Position numbers and translations under genes: made by a program. Shown piece by piece: positions 6,228 to 7,636 of a stretch of DNA of 7,636 nt. Each line of letters starts with the position of its first letter. Within the stretch, counting starts at the first letter, position 1. Source of the DNA: Dehalococcoidia bacterium (GTDB lineage: Bacteria; Chloroflexota; Dehalococcoidia; SHYD01; SHYC01); the NCBI GenBank assembly GCA_016844365.1, contig JAENIT010000041.1, positions 1-7,636 on the forward strand, read 5' to 3'. Under the pieces are notes generated by a model. The model did no database searches and was not told the origin of the DNA. It worked only from the letters and a program-made list of their open reading frames with translations.

Positions 6228-7439
6228 ATGGGCAACAAAAACACGAGGGGACTACTACTACTGATGCTGGCCTCCCTGGCCTTCGTGGTGAGCGACGAGT
6301 ACGGGATCGGCAAACCTGACGTCGAACGGATCGCGTCCCCATACACCTTCAGCGCAGTCAAATGGGAGACACAGCAACTCCTCGACCTGGCCTTCCAATC
6401 CTTTACCGGGCCTCTTGTTTGGGCTGAGGAGCTGAGGCGAGAGATCATCACCTTGAAATTCGCTCGAGAGCGGGAGAAAGCCTCGGCGCAGATCAGAGAA
6501 GATGCGACTAGCGGCGCGCGGCCAGAAGATGACCTGAGCGTCAAGATAATAGAGCGTCAGAGGTTGAACGACTCCGTGGAACAGATCCTGAAGGAGCGGG
6601 CCTCTGAGGCGCTGCGCGCTGAGGGACTGGACACCTTACCCTTCGGACTTGACCTCCGGTATCTGTTCCCGCCTGTGGAGTTTCAGTTTGTCGTCCCTCC
6701 CAGCGTATATGTGATCTCGCCTAGAGAGAAAATCAGCCTGGAGAAGCTCATCATCCTTCGTCCGGGCTTGAGAGATGAAGAGGTAACGGCCATCGAGGCC
6801 CAGGCCGAGACTCTGGGATGGTCGGCCCTGGTGGAGACCGTCGGCGGGTACTCCACCTACCCGACGATAATCCCCGAGGAGGCGTCCCTTAGATCCGCCC
6901 TGTCCACCATAGTCCACGAGTGGCTTCACGGCTACCTCTTCTTTCGACCTCTCGGCACGAACTATTACCGAAGCCCGGAGATGCGCATCGTAAACGAGAC
7001 GGTGGCCGACATCGTGGGTAACGAGATCGGAGAGAAGCTTTACCGGGACCTGGCGCGTCGGGAACCAACACCAGCCAGCGGCGACACCAGGGCTCCGAGC
7101 GGGGAAAGCCGGACGGAGCGGTTCGACTTTCGGAAGGAGATGAGGGAAACCAGGCTGACGGTGGACCAGCTTCTGGCCGAGGGGAAGGTGGACGAGGCGG
7201 AGCGGTATATGGAGGAGCGACGCCGGTTCCTGCTCCTGAACGGCTACCGCATCCACAGGCTAAACCAGGCCTACTTCGCCTTCCACGGAACCTACGGAAG
7301 CAGCCCCTCTTCCGTGAGTCCCATCGGCGGCTACCTCACGGAGCTGAGGCGTCGCAGCCCTTCGTTAGGGGAGTTTGTGCGCACCGTAGAGGCGGTATCC
7401 AGCTACGAGGATCTGCTGAAGATAGTGGGCGAGAAGTAA
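6228..7439 (+). CDS. Putative exported zinc metalloprotease-like protein (HEWLH...NETVAD), uncharacterised family
   Basis: A 403-residue protein. The N-terminus (MGNKNTRG then about 14 hydrophobic residues) looks like a signal peptide or membrane anchor, placing the rest outside the membrane. Residues about 60-125 are charged and probably coiled coil. A VEFQFVVPPSVYVISPRE block follows. The key feature is HEWLH at 230-234, an HExxH zinc motif, followed after 22 residues by N256-E257 in NETVAD. This is the H/H/E ligand arrangement of gluzincins, with E231 as the catalytic base. A hydrophilic, probably flexible stretch follows (about 280-305), then a conserved-looking NQAYFAFHGTYG segment (346-357). 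I recall similar conserved hypothetical proteins in Chloroflexota, but no characterised substrate. The fold is inferred from the motif only. The gene is transcribed divergently from the M16 peptidase gene. Confidence 0.8.
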   Translation: MGNKNTRGLLLLMLASLAFVVSDEYGIGKPDVERIASPYTFSAVKWETQQLLDLAFQSFTGPLVWAEELRREIITLKFAREREKASAQIREDATSGARPEDDLSVKIIERQRLNDSVEQILKERASEALRAEGLDTLPFGLDLRYLFPPVEFQFVVPPSVYVISPREKISLEKLIILRPGLRDEEVTAIEAQAETLGWSALVETVGGYSTYPTIIPEEASLRSALSTIVHEWLHGYLFFRPLGTNYYRSPEMRIVNETVADIVGNEIGEKLYRDLARREPTPASGDTRAPSGESRTERFDFRKEMRETRLTVDQLLAEGKVDEAERYMEERRRFLLLNGYRIHRLNQAYFAFHGTYGSSPSSVSPIGGYLTELRRRSPSLGEFVRTVEAVSSYEDLLKIVGEK

Positions 7440-7465
7440 GTAATCCACTTCTACTGAGGATTACT
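7439..7465 (+). terminator. Possible terminator hairpin at the end of the HEWLH gene
   Basis: AGTAATCC (7439-7446) pairs perfectly with GGATTACT (7458-7465) around an 11-nt loop, and the stem begins at the last base of the stop codon. No real T-run follows (ATCGTT), so termination by this hairpin alone is doubtful; it may instead protect the mRNA 3' end. Confidence 0.3.
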
Positions 7466-7636
7466 ATCGTTCAGAAATCCAAGGATATGACAAGCCATCA
7501 AAAGCCCAGGACTTCTGCCGCAAAGTCAATGATATGAATTCACTGGTTCTACACTATTAAGTGTGAAATTGGGTAAAGATTGAAAGCACCCGCCGTCCTC
7601 TGTAACTTAGGGTTAGCATAAAACTCGAAGCAAAGG
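7440..7636. other. Right-hand intergenic region, no convincing gene
   Basis: About 200 bases of lower GC content with no long reading frame. A start-less open stretch on the plus strand (7444-7560) encodes 38 residues of protein-like composition, including QGYDKPSKAQDFCRKVND, and could be a decayed gene remnant, but I cannot name it. A small perfect hairpin, ACACT (7551-7555) with AGTGT (7560-7564), lies at its end. No tRNA or clear promoter was recognised. Confidence 0.4.

Noticed and set aside
7551..7564. ACACT-ATTA-AGTGT hairpin as an intrinsic terminator.
   Set aside because: The stem is only 5 bp with an AT loop and no following T-run; it does not lie directly behind a gene.

Overview
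The window looks like chromosomal DNA from a moderately GC-rich bacterium, most likely a Chloroflexota (Dehalococcoidia-like) lineage. This is inferred from protein style, not from any database search. The basis is a cyclase/STAND-ATPase/TPR giant with N-terminal zinc ribbons, an M16B processing-type protease, and an HEWLH-type secreted metalloprotease-like protein whose sequence style I associate with Chloroflexota genomes. I see no phage gene, insertion sequence, CRISPR array, tRNA or rRNA.

Layout: (i) 1-242, the 3' end of a plus-strand gene entering from the left edge, not firmly identified. (ii) 243-412, an intergenic region with a near-consensus sigma70 promoter (TTGGCA-18-TATAAT) and a 9-bp inverted repeat spanning its -35 box. 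(iii) 413-4564, a 1383-residue regulator: five zinc ribbons, a disordered Pro/Ala/Gln linker, a class III nucleotidyl cyclase domain with all six canonical catalytic positions, a STAND-type ATPase module and a long TPR array. Its reading frame breaks at about 4555, and the expected C-terminal TPR helices continue in the -1 frame to a stop at 4687-4689. (iv) 4690-4756, a short convergent intergenic region with a terminator-like hairpin. (v) 4757-5986 minus, an M16 zinc peptidase. Recognisable family sequence continues about 17 codons upstream of its first ATG, up to an ATA codon at 6035-6037 where the start would be expected. (vi) 5987-6227, a divergent intergenic region with a good minus-strand promoter, a roughly 50-bp interrupted inverted repeat and an adjacent strong hairpin. 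(vii) 6228-7439 plus, an exported or membrane-anchored protein with an HEWLH...E zincin signature. (viii) 7440-7636, no convincing gene.

The genes do not form one operon. The cyclase and M16 genes converge, and the M16 and HEWLH genes diverge, each with its own promoter candidate. The cyclase is probably a cytoplasmic signal integrator: TPR and zinc-ribbon regions for partner sensing, an ATPase switch, and cAMP (possibly cGMP) as output. Its domain order after the zinc ribbons resembles mammalian soluble adenylyl cyclase. The points most worth a second look are the frame break at the cyclase C-terminus, the exact 25-residue period of the zinc-ribbon array, the Lys/Thr (class IIIb) substrate pair, the missing canonical start of the M16 gene, the structured divergent intergenic region, and the little-characterised HEWLH family.
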